Origin: JALZKA01 sp963734015 | GTDB lineage: Bacteria > Actinomycetota > Thermoleophilia > Solirubrobacterales > 70-9 | NCBI GenBank assembly: GCA_963734015.1 | Contig: CAVTFG010000019.1 | Span: 62,001 to 126,000, forward strand | Length of the DNA stretch: 64,000 nucleotides | Direction of reading: 5' to 3' | Shown here: positions 16,184-24,951 of the stretch, piece after piece | Position numbering within the stretch: position 1 is the first letter of the stretch | Layout of the letters: every line of letters begins with the position of its first letter | Made by a program: the position numbers and the translations under genes | The notes under the pieces: model-generated | What the model saw: only the letters and a program-made list of their open reading frames with translations | Databases searched by the model: none | What the model was told of the DNA's origin: nothing

Positions 16184-16792
16184 GTGTTCAGCAAACGCAG
16201 CTTCGCACTCATCGCCTGCGCCGGCGTCCTTGGCCTGGCGACCGTTGCCCAGGCGGCCGCTCCGGTGGCGCCGGCTCCGACGTCCGACGACGGCGTCGAG
16301 CTCATCAAGCACCCCTCGGCGCGGTTCGACCGCTCTCTGGAGGCGGCGGCCCTCGAGGTCCGCTACGACGTCCTGCTCGAGCAGGCGCGCAACCTCAAGG
16401 TCGCTCCGGAGGACCACCTGCTGGCCGAGCGGGTCACCACCGAGCCCGAGATCCGCGACGGGATCCGCACCCTGGGCGATCGCGTCGTGAGCGCCCGCGA
16501 GGAGGCCCGCCAGGAGCGTCGCGAGGAGGCGGCATTCGCGCCGTCCGGCGGCAGCATCGAAGGCGTCTCCCTCGCCACGCTCGAGGCGATCGCGTCCTGC
16601 GAGTCCGGCGGCGACCCGACGGCCGTGAACCCCGCCGGCTACTACGGCAAGTACCAGTTCGACATGGGCACCTGGGCCTCGGTCGGCGGCAGCGGCAATC
16701 CCGCCGAGGCCTCCGAGGAGGAACAGGACTACCGCGCGGCCGTCCTCTACTCCCGCGCCGGCTCCAGCCCCTGGCCCGTCTGCGGCGCCTAA
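16184..16792 (+). CDS. resuscitation-promoting-factor-like secreted transglycosylase
   Basis: A 202-residue exported protein. It has an N-terminal signal peptide (about 25 residues, ending AQAAAP), a charged coiled linker of about 95 residues rich in Glu and Arg, and a C-terminal Rpf/lysozyme-like domain from about residue 125. The domain shows LEAIASCESGGDPTAVNPAGYYGKYQF with the predicted catalytic Glu140 and a conserved cysteine pair (C139 and C200). It probably cleaves peptidoglycan glycan strands to aid growth resumption or septal remodelling. The GTG start follows GGAGGTG at about 16168. The upstream region carries a CRP-like site and strong stem structures. Confidence 0.85.
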   Translation: MFSKRSFALIACAGVLGLATVAQAAAPVAPAPTSDDGVELIKHPSARFDRSLEAAALEVRYDVLLEQARNLKVAPEDHLLAERVTTEPEIRDGIRTLGDRVVSAREEARQERREEAAFAPSGGSIEGVSLATLEAIASCESGGDPTAVNPAGYYGKYQFDMGTWASVGGSGNPAEASEEEQDYRAAVLYSRAGSSPWPVCGA

Positions 16793-16824
16793 CGGCCACC
16801 CGCCGGGCTGCCGACGCCTCATAG

Positions 16825-17535
16825 GTGAGCGTTTCTGAGATGGCGCTGGCGCAGGGCATGCGCGAGACCCGCGTTGCCCTGCTCCGGTGGAACCGTGAGC
16901 CTGCCGAGGTGCTGCGGCCGTGGTTCGGCGGCGCGTTCGCGTTCGCGGCCGGCCTGCTCGGCGCGGTCCTGGTCGTCGCCGCGGCCGTCCAGCCCGACCT
17001 GAGCCCGGTCTACATCCCCGGCGTCGCCTTCCCGGCCGGGATCGATGATGTGGCGGAGGTCATCCTCCGCAACGGCCTCGTGCTCGCCCTGCACGCGGTC
17101 GCATGCGTCGCCGGGTTCATCGCCGGCAGCTCGCTGCCGTTGCAGGCAAGCCAGATGACGGGCTGGCGCCGCTGGATCCACGAACAGGCCCGGCCGCTCG
17201 CGTTCGGCTGGATCGTCGGCGTGACCTGCTTCTCGCTGGTCACCCAGGCCTACATCCTCGGCTCGACCGGAGCCCAGCTCGCGGAGCAGTTCCAGATCTC
17301 GCCCGCCTTGCTGCTCGCCACGGTCCTCCCGCACGCCCTGGTCGAGCTGACGGCCGTATTCCTGCCGCTCGCAGCGTGGACCATCGCCAGCCGCCGGAGC
17401 GAGTGGCAGGACCTGCTGGCCGCGACCTTCGCCACGGTTGCGGTGGCGATCCCGATGCTCGTCCTCGCCTCCTCCTGGGAGACCTTCGTCTGGCCTCGCC
17501 TGCTGGAGCAGGCGTCGCCGCTGCCCGGGTTCTAG
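16825..17535 (+). CDS. SpoIIM-like (DUF95) integral membrane protein
   Basis: A 236-residue protein with about five hydrophobic helices and a FAFAAGLLGAVLVV first helix. A central region has LRNGLVLALHAVACVAGFIAG, and a C-terminal half has LLLATVLPHALVELTAVFLPLAAW. The HALVELTAV segment is the signature of stage II sporulation protein M and related membrane proteins. In non-sporulating actinobacteria the role is unknown. A GTG start at 16825 follows a short gap after the Rpf-like gene, so cotranscription is likely. Confidence 0.75.
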   Translation: MSVSEMALAQGMRETRVALLRWNREPAEVLRPWFGGAFAFAAGLLGAVLVVAAAVQPDLSPVYIPGVAFPAGIDDVAEVILRNGLVLALHAVACVAGFIAGSSLPLQASQMTGWRRWIHEQARPLAFGWIVGVTCFSLVTQAYILGSTGAQLAEQFQISPALLLATVLPHALVELTAVFLPLAAWTIASRRSEWQDLLAATFATVAVAIPMLVLASSWETFVWPRLLEQASPLPGF

Positions 17536-17539
17536 CTAC

Positions 17540-18268
17540 CTAGGCCGCCTCGCCGTTCGACTCGTCGTTGTCTCCGAGGAGGGCACGGCGGAAGACGTTG
17601 TACTCCTCCTCGAACAGGAAGCCCCACAGGTGCCGGCGCTCCAGCAGCGTGCGCCGCTTCGTCTCGAGGATCGCCTGCCTGGGCATGCTCGCGATCTTCG
17701 TCGCCAGCTCGGTGGTGCGCTCGACCACGTCGCCCGCGACGACCTCGCGCACGATCCCGAGCCGCTGCGCCTCGCGGGCGGGGACGACCCGCCCGGTCAG
17801 GCAGAGCTCCTGTGCCACGGTGGCCGGCAGCACGGCGCGGGCCGCCGCGTAGCTGGGCGGGATCCCGCGCGGCAGCTCCGGATAGCCGAAGGTCGCCGAT
17901 TCGTGGGCGACCCGCAGATCGCAGAGCAGCGAGAGCGCGAACCCGCCCGCCAGCGCCGGCCCGTTGACCGCCGCAAGCACCGGCCGCTTGCAGTTGCCCA
18001 CCGTCTCGAACGCGAGCGTCGAGGTCTCGACCAGCCGCCTGCGGTTGACGAGGCTGCCGCCGAACTGATCCGTGTCCATGCCGGAGCAGAACGCGGACCC
18101 CGAGCCGGTCAGGATCACGCACCCCACCCCGTCGTCCTCGGATAGGTGCGCGAAGGCATCGGCCAGCTCCACGCGCAGGTCGATCGAGAGCGCGTTGCGC
18201 TTCTCCGGCCGCCGCAGCGTCACAACCGCGACGTCCCCCGTGTGCTCGATCGAAAGCAGACCCGGCAC
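17540..18268 (-). CDS. enoyl-CoA hydratase/isomerase family protein
   Basis: A 242-residue crotonase-fold protein: VVTLRRPEKRNALSIDLRVEL near the start, the oxyanion segments SGSAFCSGMD and NGPALAGGFALSLLCDLRVA, and EARRLG-type C-terminal helices (AREAQRLGIVREVV). The usual glutamate of true hydratases in the GIPP segment (PELPRGIPPSYA) is not clearly present, so it may be an isomerase, hydrolase or decarboxylase of acyl-CoAs. I choose the GTG at 18268 (VPGLLSIEHTGDVAVV), because the longer frame overlaps the divergent HD gene. It ends 4 bp from the convergent SpoIIM-like gene. Confidence 0.85.
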   Translation of the reverse strand: MPGLLSIEHTGDVAVVTLRRPEKRNALSIDLRVELADAFAHLSEDDGVGCVILTGSGSAFCSGMDTDQFGGSLVNRRRLVETSTLAFETVGNCKRPVLAAVNGPALAGGFALSLLCDLRVAHESATFGYPELPRGIPPSYAAARAVLPATVAQELCLTGRVVPAREAQRLGIVREVVAGDVVERTTELATKIASMPRQAILETKRRTLLERRHLWGFLFEEEYNVFRRALLGDNDESNGEAA

Positions 18269-18305
18269 TGGTCGGATCCTACGACGGTGCGAGACTGAGC
18301 GCATC

Positions 18306-19196
18306 GTGAGTGACGACGAGCGGATCGAGGTCGAGGAGGGTCTCCCGCAGCCGGCGGGGCCCGGGCAACGGGGGCTCGCGCCTGCGGAGGCGATCGAACG
18401 CGCGCACGTCAAGGCGCCGACCCGTGGCAACCGCAGGCTTGAAGCGCTCCTCGACGGCATCAACGCCGACCCCGAGGTGCGCGGCTGGTGGCACATGGCC
18501 CAGGTCAACTCGGAGCGGCTCGGGATGTCCGACCACTCGTGGGTCCACGTTCAGATCGTCCTCAACATCGCCCTGCGGGTCCTGCGCCTGCTGGTGAAGG
18601 CGGGGGTGCAGCCCACGATGGTCGCCGACCACGCGATGCGCGACCGCGACGCCGAGGTCGTGGTGGCCGCGGGGTCGCTGCTGCATGACGTGGGGATGTC
18701 GATCCACCGCGCCGACCATGAGGCGTACAGCCTGTTCCTCGCCGAGCGCAAGCTGCGCGAGCTGCTGGCCGACGTCTACAAGGACGCCGAGCGCCCGGTC
18801 GTGATCGCCGAGTGCCTCCACGCGATCATCGGCCATCGCCGCCGGGGCGAGCCCTACACCGTCGAGGGCGGGGTGGTGCGCGTGGCCGACGCGCTCGACA
18901 TGGCGCACGGGCGCTCGCGGCTGCCCGTCGAGGCGGGGCAGGTGGGCATCCACGCGATTTCGGCCGCCGCGATCGACTCGATCGACATCGCCGCCGGCGA
19001 GGAGCGCGCTGTCCGGATCGAGATCGCGATGAACAACTCGGCGGGCGTCTTCCAGGTCGATGACCTGCTCGCCACCAAGCTCCGCGGGACCCCGCTGGCC
19101 GAGCACGTCGAGGTGATCGCCACGGTCGAAGGCGAGTCGGAGAAGCGGCTGCTCAGCGAGTTCCGGATCGGCGGGGACCAGCCCGCGGCTACCTAG
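18306..19196 (+). CDS. HD-domain metal-dependent phosphohydrolase
   Basis: A 296-residue protein with the HD motif LLHDVGMSIHRADHE (H127, D128), an upstream histidine in DHSWVHVQIVLNIALRVL and a downstream AECLHAIIGHRR, giving the metal ligands of the HD superfamily. A C-terminal part of about 90 residues contains VRVADALDMAHGRSR. Substrate is unknown; nucleotides or other phosphate esters are typical. The GTG start at 18306 is 37 bp from the divergent crotonase start. Its stop overlaps that of the convergent second crotonase by 4 bp. Confidence 0.8.
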   Translation: MSDDERIEVEEGLPQPAGPGQRGLAPAEAIERAHVKAPTRGNRRLEALLDGINADPEVRGWWHMAQVNSERLGMSDHSWVHVQIVLNIALRVLRLLVKAGVQPTMVADHAMRDRDAEVVVAAGSLLHDVGMSIHRADHEAYSLFLAERKLRELLADVYKDAERPVVIAECLHAIIGHRRRGEPYTVEGGVVRVADALDMAHGRSRLPVEAGQVGIHAISAAAIDSIDIAAGEERAVRIEIAMNNSAGVFQVDDLLATKLRGTPLAEHVEVIATVEGESEKRLLSEFRIGGDQPAAT

Positions 19197-19981
19197 ACCC
19201 CGGTGCCCGCGGCGCCGCGCCCCTCGCCGCCCGCGAAGCGCTTCGCGCCCTCGGCGCCGGTGACGAGCGAGTCCACGCCCAGCGCGGCCTCGTGTGCCAG
19301 GCCGGCGGCGAACGGCATCCCGATTCCCTCGATCGCGGCACGGCGGTCCGAGAGCATCGTCCGCTGCGGGAACGCCGCCAGGCCCTCGGCGATCTCCAGC
19401 GCTCGCTCGAGGTGTGCGCCGGCCGGCACGACCTCGTTCACCAGGCCCCACTCCCTGGCCTCGGCCGCTTCCACCAGGCGGCCGGTGAGGATCATCTCGA
19501 GGGCCCGGCCCATCCCCACGATCCGCGGCAGGCGCTGGGTGCCGCCGTCGATCAGCGGCACGCCGAACCGGCGCTCGGTGAAGCCCAGCTTCGCGTCCTC
19601 GGTTGCGATCCGCAGGTCGCACCACAGGGCCAGCTCGAGCCCGCCGGCCAGGCACCAGCCGGAGATCGCGGCGATCGCGGGCTTCGACGGAGTGAGCCGG
19701 GTGAATCCCAGCGGCCCGTCGGGGAAGTGGGAGAGCCACGCCTCCGCATCGACGCCGTCCTTGGCGGCCTCGGCGAACGCCTTCAGGTCGGCGCCCGCGC
19801 AGAACGCCTCGGGGCCCTCGCCGGTGAGGACGAGCGCGCGCGCCTCGTCATCCGCCTCGAAGCGGTCGAACGCCTCGCGGAGCGCCAGCGCGGTGGCGGC
19901 GTCCACAGCGTTCCGGCGCTCGGGACGCGTGATCGTGAGGACCGCTGCTGACCCGACGCGTTCGTAGCTGGTCTCGGGCAC
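19193..19981 (-). CDS. enoyl-CoA hydratase/isomerase family protein (second copy)
   Basis: A 262-residue crotonase. Signature segments are VLTITRPERRNAVDAATALAL, GPEAFCAGADLKAF (first oxyanion loop), SGWCLAGGLELALWCDLRIA (second oxyanion loop) and FTERRFGVPLIDGGTQRLPRIVG with the usual acidic position after the FG loop. It is not closely similar to the copy at 17540-18268, so this is not a recent duplication. Role: acyl-CoA hydration or isomerisation, substrate unknown. Confidence 0.88.
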   Translation of the reverse strand: MPETSYERVGSAAVLTITRPERRNAVDAATALALREAFDRFEADDEARALVLTGEGPEAFCAGADLKAFAEAAKDGVDAEAWLSHFPDGPLGFTRLTPSKPAIAAISGWCLAGGLELALWCDLRIATEDAKLGFTERRFGVPLIDGGTQRLPRIVGMGRALEMILTGRLVEAAEAREWGLVNEVVPAGAHLERALEIAEGLAAFPQRTMLSDRRAAIEGIGMPFAAGLAHEAALGVDSLVTGAEGAKRFAGGEGRGAAGTGV

Positions 19982-19986
19982 CGCCG

Positions 19987-20256
19987 CTAACGAGCCATGC
20001 CTACGGGCTGGCGGAGGCGCTCGATGTCCTCGCGCACACGCTCCTTGCGGCTCTCGAGCCGGCCCTGCACGATCGAGAGCACGATCACCAGGATCGCGAA
20101 GAAGGCGATCACGCCAAACGCGAAGAAGGTGATCACCTTGTCGTCCGTGCGGCCGTAGAGGCCCTCGCCGTCGGCGGCCATCGCCGTCGGGGTGAGCGCC
20201 AGCAGCGAAACCAGCGCCAGAGCGGCAAGCACGGCTGTGCGTTGAACGCGCTTCAC
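19987..20256 (-). CDS. small exported membrane protein, unknown function
   Basis: 89 residues: a signal-like N terminus (MKRVQRTAVLAALALVSLLALTPTAMA with a probable cleavage after AMA), a short polar segment, one transmembrane helix (ITFFAFGVIAFFAILVIVLSIV) and a basic amphipathic tail RKERVREDIERLRQ. No family recognised. It starts 39 bp from the divergent uppP gene and lies 5 bp upstream of the crotonase on the same strand. Confidence 0.65.
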   Translation of the reverse strand: MKRVQRTAVLAALALVSLLALTPTAMAADGEGLYGRTDDKVITFFAFGVIAFFAILVIVLSIVQGRLESRKERVREDIERLRQPVGMAR

Positions 20257-20295
20257 GGAGGTCGAAGCCTATCTCCTCACTACCATGCCCGGCTC

Positions 20296-21117
20296 ATGTC
20301 CTGGCTGGAAGCGATCGTGCTCGGGCTCGTCCAGGGCCTGACGGAGTTCCTGCCGATCTCGTCCAGCGGGCACGTGCGGATCGTTCCGGCTTTCTTCGGC
20401 TGGGAGGACCCCGGGGCCGCGTTCACCGCGGTGATCCAGCTCGGGACGATGGCCGCCGTGCTCGTCTACTTCCGTGCGGACCTCTGGGCGATCGCCCGGG
20501 CGTGGCTGAGCGAGCTGCGCGTCCCGTGGCGGCAGCTGAGCCACGAGGCCAAGCTCGGCTGGTTCATCGTCCTCGGCACGATCCCGATCGCGATCTTCGG
20601 CTTCGCATTCAGCGACCAGATCGAGTCCGGCGCGCGCGACCTCTACCTGATCGGCACGGCCCTGATCCTCTTCTCGTTCGTGATGCTCGCGGCCGAGTGG
20701 GCCGGCGCCCGCAGCACTCACCGTCCACTGGCCGAGATCAACGAGCGCGACGGAATCTTCATCGGCTTCGCCCAGGCCCTGGCGCTGATCCCGGGCGTCT
20801 CGCGCTCGGGCTCCACGATCTCGGCCGGGCTCTTCCGCGGCTTCGACCGCGCCGCGGCGGCGCGCTATTCGTTCCTGCTCTCCGTCCCCGCGGTCGTGCT
20901 GAGCGGGTTGTTCGAGCTGCGCGAGCTGGGCGACGGCGACACCGCGTCCGCGAGCGCGACCGTGATCGCGACCCTGGTCGCCTTCGCCTCGGGCTACGCC
21001 GCCATCGCCTGGCTACTGCGGTACCTGGCGACCCACACGCTCAAGATCTTCGTCGCGTACCGGATCCCGCTCGGGATCCTCGTCCTGGTGCTCGCGGGCA
21101 CCGGCGCGATCGATTGA
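20296..21117 (+). CDS. uppP: undecaprenyl-diphosphatase UppP (BacA)
   Basis: Integral membrane phosphatase that recycles undecaprenyl pyrophosphate for cell-wall synthesis and can confer bacitracin resistance. The 273-residue product has about eight helices, the N-terminal motif GLVQGLTEFLPISSSGH and the second motif PGVSRSGSTI, which together form the active site. The start is the ATG at 20296 (MSWLEAIVLG); an in-frame upstream ATG at 20242 would overlap the divergent gene and add non-family residues. Confidence 0.95.
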   Translation: MSWLEAIVLGLVQGLTEFLPISSSGHVRIVPAFFGWEDPGAAFTAVIQLGTMAAVLVYFRADLWAIARAWLSELRVPWRQLSHEAKLGWFIVLGTIPIAIFGFAFSDQIESGARDLYLIGTALILFSFVMLAAEWAGARSTHRPLAEINERDGIFIGFAQALALIPGVSRSGSTISAGLFRGFDRAAAARYSFLLSVPAVVLSGLFELRELGDGDTASASATVIATLVAFASGYAAIAWLLRYLATHTLKIFVAYRIPLGILVLVLAGTGAID

Positions 21118-21121
21118 CCAG

Positions 21122-21373
21122 TCAGCCGAGCGGGCTGTCCTCGGCGATCACGGCCAGGCCGTAGACGGTCCCGGCAACGGCCGCGAGCAGCGCGACACCC
21201 CCGAGCGCGCCGAGCACGATGCTCCGCGCCGCCTCGCCGCGCCGCCAGCTCTCGCCAGACTGGATCGTGGCCCGCAGGCCGATCGCGAACGCCGCGATCA
21301 CGGCCAGACCGAGCCCGGCGCCGACCGCCACCTGCACCAACTCGCTTCCCCTCAGGATTTCTGCGATTGGCAT
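21122..21373 (-). CDS. small two-helix membrane protein, unknown function
   Basis: 83 residues from MPIAEILRGSELVQVAVGAG, with two hydrophobic segments (VAVGAGLGLAVIAAFAIGL and IVLGALGGVALLAAVAGTVYGLAVIA) joined by a charged loop. No family recognised. It lies 4 bp from the convergent uppP stop. Its upstream region, 21374-21626, is shared with the response regulator and carries a Pho box, so it may be phosphate-regulated. Confidence 0.6.
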   Translation of the reverse strand: MPIAEILRGSELVQVAVGAGLGLAVIAAFAIGLRATIQSGESWRRGEAARSIVLGALGGVALLAAVAGTVYGLAVIAEDSPLG

Positions 21374-21515
21374 GGTGCGCGGCGTCGCCCTGGCTCGGTC
21401 GAAGTGAGCGCGCGACCCGGGGCAGGGTTTGAAGGTCGCGCGCAGCACGAGAGAGGATCTCGCTGAGCGCAGTCTCGGGCCGGAGCCCGCAACCTGCGTG
21501 AATATCCCGATAAAG

Positions 21516-21534
21516 CCTGTGAAATTCCTGTGAA
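21516..21534 (-). promoter_or_regulatory. Pho box 1 (direct repeats, 11-bp period)
   Basis: CCTGTGAA occurs twice, at 21516-21523 and 21527-21534, exactly 11 bp apart. Read on the minus strand these are TTCACAGG repeats, the PhoP-type box of actinobacteria (GTTCAC units every 11 bp). It sits between the small membrane protein and the response-regulator gene. The rest of the 253-bp gap holds only an AT-richer stretch near 21501-21530 that could hold a -10 element. Confidence 0.6.
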
Positions 21535-21626
21535 CGGCCAATTTCCGAGGTGCGGGCGCACTACGATGCAGGCATCGCGACCCGGGGCAGCAAGGTCGGC
21601 TTTCCTCCCCCCGCGCGAAAGAACCT

Positions 21627-22431
21627 ATGAACGCAGCGCCAGGCCAGGTCCGGCTAGCCGTAATCGACACCGACAGCGGTTTCATTCGCGTGCTCGCGAA
21701 GCGCCTCGAGGCCGCCGGCTGGGAGCACCGCGTGCTGTCCAGCACCGTGCCGCCCGAGGAGCTGATCGCGATGAAGCTCAACGCGCTGGTCGTTGACCTC
21801 TCCCTGCTGGGGCCGATCGGATGGGAGTTCCTGGAGCGCGTCTGCGGGATGCTGCCGGACCTCGGTGTCGTCATCGTCAGCCAGGGCTCGACCGTGGCGC
21901 AACGCGTGCGCGCCCTGCGCCTCGGCGCCGACGACTGGGTCGCGAAGCCCTGCCATCCCGAGGAGGTGATGGCGCGCGTCGAGGCCGTCGTACGCCGCCG
22001 CCGCCGCAGCCAGCCGCGCTCGGACCTCGGCCCCGTGGTCGCGGCCGAGCTCGAGATCCGGGCCGACCAGTTCCAGGCGTTCGTGGCGGGCCGTTCGATC
22101 AACCTGACCCGACGCGAGTTCGAGTTGCTCCAGACCCTCGCCGAGGCCGAGGGCAAGGTCCTCGAGCGCGAGGAGATCTATCAGCGGGTCTGGGGCTATG
22201 CGATGGCGCACGGCGACCGGTCCGTCGACGTCTTCATCCGCAAGCTCCGCGCGAAGCTCCAGAAGCACTCGCCGAGCTGGTCCTACATCCACACCCACTT
22301 CGGCGTCGGCTACCGGTTCGAGCCGGAGCACGAGGTGCCCGGCGCCGCCGACGCCCCAACCGCGCCGCAGCCGGGTGACATCGGCGGACGAGCTTGCCGA
22401 GCTCGAAGCCGAGCACGCCGAGCAGCGCTAG
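21627..22431 (+). CDS. OmpR/PhoP-family response regulator, probable phosphate regulator
   Basis: The N-terminal receiver has VIDTD (acidic pair), VVDLS (phospho-acceptor Asp), IVSQGS and VAKPCHPEEV (conserved Lys). The C-terminal winged helix has INLTRREFELLQTLAEAEGKVLERE and SVDVFIRKLRAKLQ...YIHTHFGVGYRFEP. Position beside pstS and behind a Pho box suggests a PhoP/RegX3-type role. No histidine kinase is adjacent. The uninterrupted frame runs to 22475 and overlaps the convergent gene. One extra base near 22371-22375 would instead give the tail VTSADELAELEAEHAEQR and a stop at 22431, which I prefer. Confidence 0.82.
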
Positions 22432-22444
22432 TCCCCAGGGTCGC

Positions 22445-22834
22445 TCACTCGGCGGGCTCGGGGGCGAAGCGATAGCCGCTGCGGAAATCCGTGTGGATGT
22501 AGGCCACGCCCGGGATCCGGCGGCGGAGCTGCGCGCGGAGGCGCGCGATCGCGACGTCGACCGCACGCGGCCCGGCCTCGGCGTCCGGCCCCCAGACCGC
22601 CGCCATCAGCTGCTCGCGCGAGCGCGCCTGGCCCGCGTACCGAAGCAGCTCCACGAGCAGGCCGAGTTGGCTCGGGGTCAGTTGGAGGTGCCGCCCGTCG
22701 GTAAGCACCACCCGGTCGGCCGCTCGGATCTCGAGCCGGCCGTCGTCGAAGTCCCGCGGCGGGGCGCCGTTCGAAAGGGCGGGCGGGACGCCTGCCCGTC
22801 GGGTGCGCGTCGTCTTTCCCTGCTTCGCGTTCAC
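22445..22834 (-). CDS. stand-alone winged-helix DNA-binding protein (OmpR C-terminal type)
   Basis: 129 residues: an N-terminal basic, low-complexity segment and a winged helix of the Trans_reg_C type (HLQLTPSQLGLLVELLRYAGQ, SREQLMAAVWGPDAEAGPRAVDVAIARLRAQLR, VAYIHTDFRSGYRFAPEP). No receiver domain is present. The GTG start at 22834 lies within the Pho box of pstS; a start further inside the gene is possible. It may bind PhoP-type sites and modulate pst expression, but this is inference from location. Confidence 0.7.
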   Translation of the reverse strand: MNAKQGKTTRTRRAGVPPALSNGAPPRDFDDGRLEIRAADRVVLTDGRHLQLTPSQLGLLVELLRYAGQARSREQLMAAVWGPDAEAGPRAVDVAIARLRAQLRRRIPGVAYIHTDFRSGYRFAPEPAE

Positions 22835-22850
22835 ACCTTTTTCACAGGTC
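22829..22850 (+). promoter_or_regulatory. Pho box 2 upstream of pstS
   Basis: GTTCACACCTT (22829-22839) followed at once by TTTCACAGGTC (22840-22850) makes two 11-bp PhoP-type direct repeat units, about 140 bp upstream of pstS. This is the expected place and form for phosphate-starvation induction of the pst operon. Confidence 0.7.
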
Positions 22851-22990
22851 TACACCATCCGGATAACAAGACTGAAACCCGCCGTCGTCAGCCTGAGGCA
22901 TGTCCCCGGGGTGAGCCGGCGCTTTCCGAGCGCCAATCGTCCCCTGACCGACTCTGAATATCAATCCAACCAAGAGGGAGACCTTTCAAC

Positions 22991-23968
22991 GTGATCTCTA
23001 AGAAGTGGTTGCTCGCGCTGGGCGTCAGCGGCCTTCTCGCGTTCGGCGTCGCGGCCTGCGGCGACGACGATGATGACGACAGCGGCGGCTCCGATGGGGA
23101 AGCCGTATCGGGCACGATCGCCATCGACGGCTCCAGCACCGTGGCGCCGTTCGCCGAGGCTGCGGCCGAGCTCTTCAACGAGGAGAACCCCGACGTGGAC
23201 ATCTCGGTCGGCGCCAGCGGCACCGGCGGCGGCTTCGAGAAGTTCTGCGTCGGCGAGACCGACATCTCCGACGCCTCGCGGCCGATCGACGAGAAGGAAG
23301 AGGTCCCGGTCTGCGAGAAGGAGGGGATCGAGTACACCGAGGTCCAGGTCGCGAACGACGGCGTCGCCATCGTGACCAACCCCGGCGTGGAGATCTCGTG
23401 CCTCACTACCGACCAGCTCGCGCAGCTCTGGTCCGACGACACCGTCACGAACTACAGCGACCTGGGTGAGGACGCCGACACCGGCGAGCCGCTCCCCGAC
23501 GTCGACGTCAGCCTCTACGGGCCCGGCACCGACTCCGGGACGTTCGAGTACTTCACCGAGGAGGTCAACGGTGAGGAAGGCAAGAGCCGCACCGACTACC
23601 AGCCGTCGGAGGACGACAACCAGCTCGTCACCGGGGTTGCCGGCGACGAGGGCGGCCTCGCGTACTTCGGATTCTCCTACTACGAGCAGAACGCCGACCA
23701 GCTCAACCTGGTTTCGGTCGACTCGGGCGACGGGTGCGTGACCCCGAGCGTGGAAACGATCCAGTCGGGCGAGTACACCCCGCTGTCGCGGCCGCTCTTC
23801 ATGTACCCGTCGACGCAGGCGATCGCAGACAATGCTGCGGTGGCCCCGTTCATGGAATTCGTCGTCGGCAACTACGACACGATCGCCGAGGCGGCGCTGA
23901 TCGTCCCGATGGACGACACGCAGGCCGGCGACGCGAGCACCGCCGTCGACGGCGCGGTGGGTTCGTAG
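22991..23968 (+). CDS. pstS: phosphate ABC transporter substrate-binding lipoprotein PstS
   Basis: A 325-residue phosphate-binding lipoprotein. The signal ends in GVAACG (lipobox Cys about residue 23) and is followed by an Asp/Ser/Gly linker. Phosphate-contacting loops are visible: IDGSSTVAPFAEAAAELF, GASGTGGGFEKFC and TDISDASRPI, with GPGTDSGTFEYFTEEV further on. A GTG start at 22991 has GAGGGAG about 10 nt upstream. It is the first gene of pstSCAB-phoU. Confidence 0.95.
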   Translation: MISKKWLLALGVSGLLAFGVAACGDDDDDDSGGSDGEAVSGTIAIDGSSTVAPFAEAAAELFNEENPDVDISVGASGTGGGFEKFCVGETDISDASRPIDEKEEVPVCEKEGIEYTEVQVANDGVAIVTNPGVEISCLTTDQLAQLWSDDTVTNYSDLGEDADTGEPLPDVDVSLYGPGTDSGTFEYFTEEVNGEEGKSRTDYQPSEDDNQLVTGVAGDEGGLAYFGFSYYEQNADQLNLVSVDSGDGCVTPSVETIQSGEYTPLSRPLFMYPSTQAIADNAAVAPFMEFVVGNYDTIAEAALIVPMDDTQAGDASTAVDGAVGS

Positions 23969-24006
23969 GGACGACGAGGACCGGCTGAAGCCGCATCCAG
24001 GTTCAG

Positions 24007-24951
24007 GTGGAAGCCGGAGCACAGACGCAAGGCGCGGCGCCGGGAGGGTGGACCCCTCTCGGCGTCAAGCGCCGCCGCTGGGGCGAGGAGATCATCCGCG
24101 CCCTGCTGTTCCTCGCGGCGGCGATCAGCGTTCTGACGACGCTGGGCATCATCGTCGCCCTGCTCGCCGACTCGATCCCATTCTTCGAGGAGGTCGGCAG
24201 CAAGTTCTTCACAGACGACTCCTGGGGACCGCTGTTCGCGGCCGATCCGAAGTTCGGGATCTGGCAGCTTCTCAACGGCACCTTCCTGATCACCGGCATC
24301 GCCATCCTGGTGGCGGTTCCACTCGGGCTGGGTGCCGCCGTGTACCTGTCGGAATACGCCTCGCCCCGGGTGCGCAAGGTGGTGAAGCCGATCCTCGAGG
24401 TGCTGGTCGGCGTGCCGACCGTCGTCTTCGGCTACTTCGCGCTCGCGTTCGTGACGCCCGAACTGCTGCAACCGCTCGGGATCCACGTTTCGTCGTTCAA
24501 CGCACTGTCAGCCGGGCTGGTCATGGGGATCATGATCGTGCCGACGATCGCCTCGATCTCCGAGGACGCGATGCGCGCGGTTCCGATGGGTTTGCGGGAG
24601 GGTGCCTACGGGATGGGGGCGACTCGCCGCCAGGTCGCCACGCGCGTCGTGTTCCCGGCCGCGATCTCGGGGATCGTGGCGTCGATCGTGCTCGGCGTCT
24701 CGCGAGGCGTCGGCGAGACGATGATCGTGCTGCTCGCCGCCGGGCTCCAGCCGAACTTCGGCATCAACCCCACGGAGGGGTACGCCACGATCACGACCTT
24801 CATGGGTTCGGCCGCCGACGGCGACAACCCGGCCGGCTCGATTGGCTACGAGTCGATCTTCGCCTGCGGCCTGATCCTGTTCCTCCTCACGCTGGTCATG
24901 AACATGATCGCCATCCGCTTCGTGCGTAGGTACAGGCAGGTCTACGAATAG
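24007..24951 (+). CDS. pstC: phosphate ABC transporter permease PstC
   Basis: A 314-residue permease with six helices. It has the PstC-typical extracytoplasmic FFTDDSWGPLFAADPKFGIWQLLNGTF segment and the EAA loop REGAYGMGATRRQVATRVVFP. A GTG start is used. Its stop TAG overlaps the GTG of pstA, so the two permeases are translationally coupled. Confidence 0.95.
   Translation: MEAGAQTQGAAPGGWTPLGVKRRRWGEEIIRALLFLAAAISVLTTLGIIVALLADSIPFFEEVGSKFFTDDSWGPLFAADPKFGIWQLLNGTFLITGIAILVAVPLGLGAAVYLSEYASPRVRKVVKPILEVLVGVPTVVFGYFALAFVTPELLQPLGIHVSSFNALSAGLVMGIMIVPTIASISEDAMRAVPMGLREGAYGMGATRRQVATRVVFPAAISGIVASIVLGVSRGVGETMIVLLAAGLQPNFGINPTEGYATITTFMGSAADGDNPAGSIGYESIFACGLILFLLTLVMNMIAIRFVRRYRQVYE

Noticed and set aside
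15939..16490. A plus-strand ORF through the leader of the Rpf-like gene
   Set aside because: It crosses the structured leader and enters the Rpf-like gene out of frame; its composition is shadow-like.
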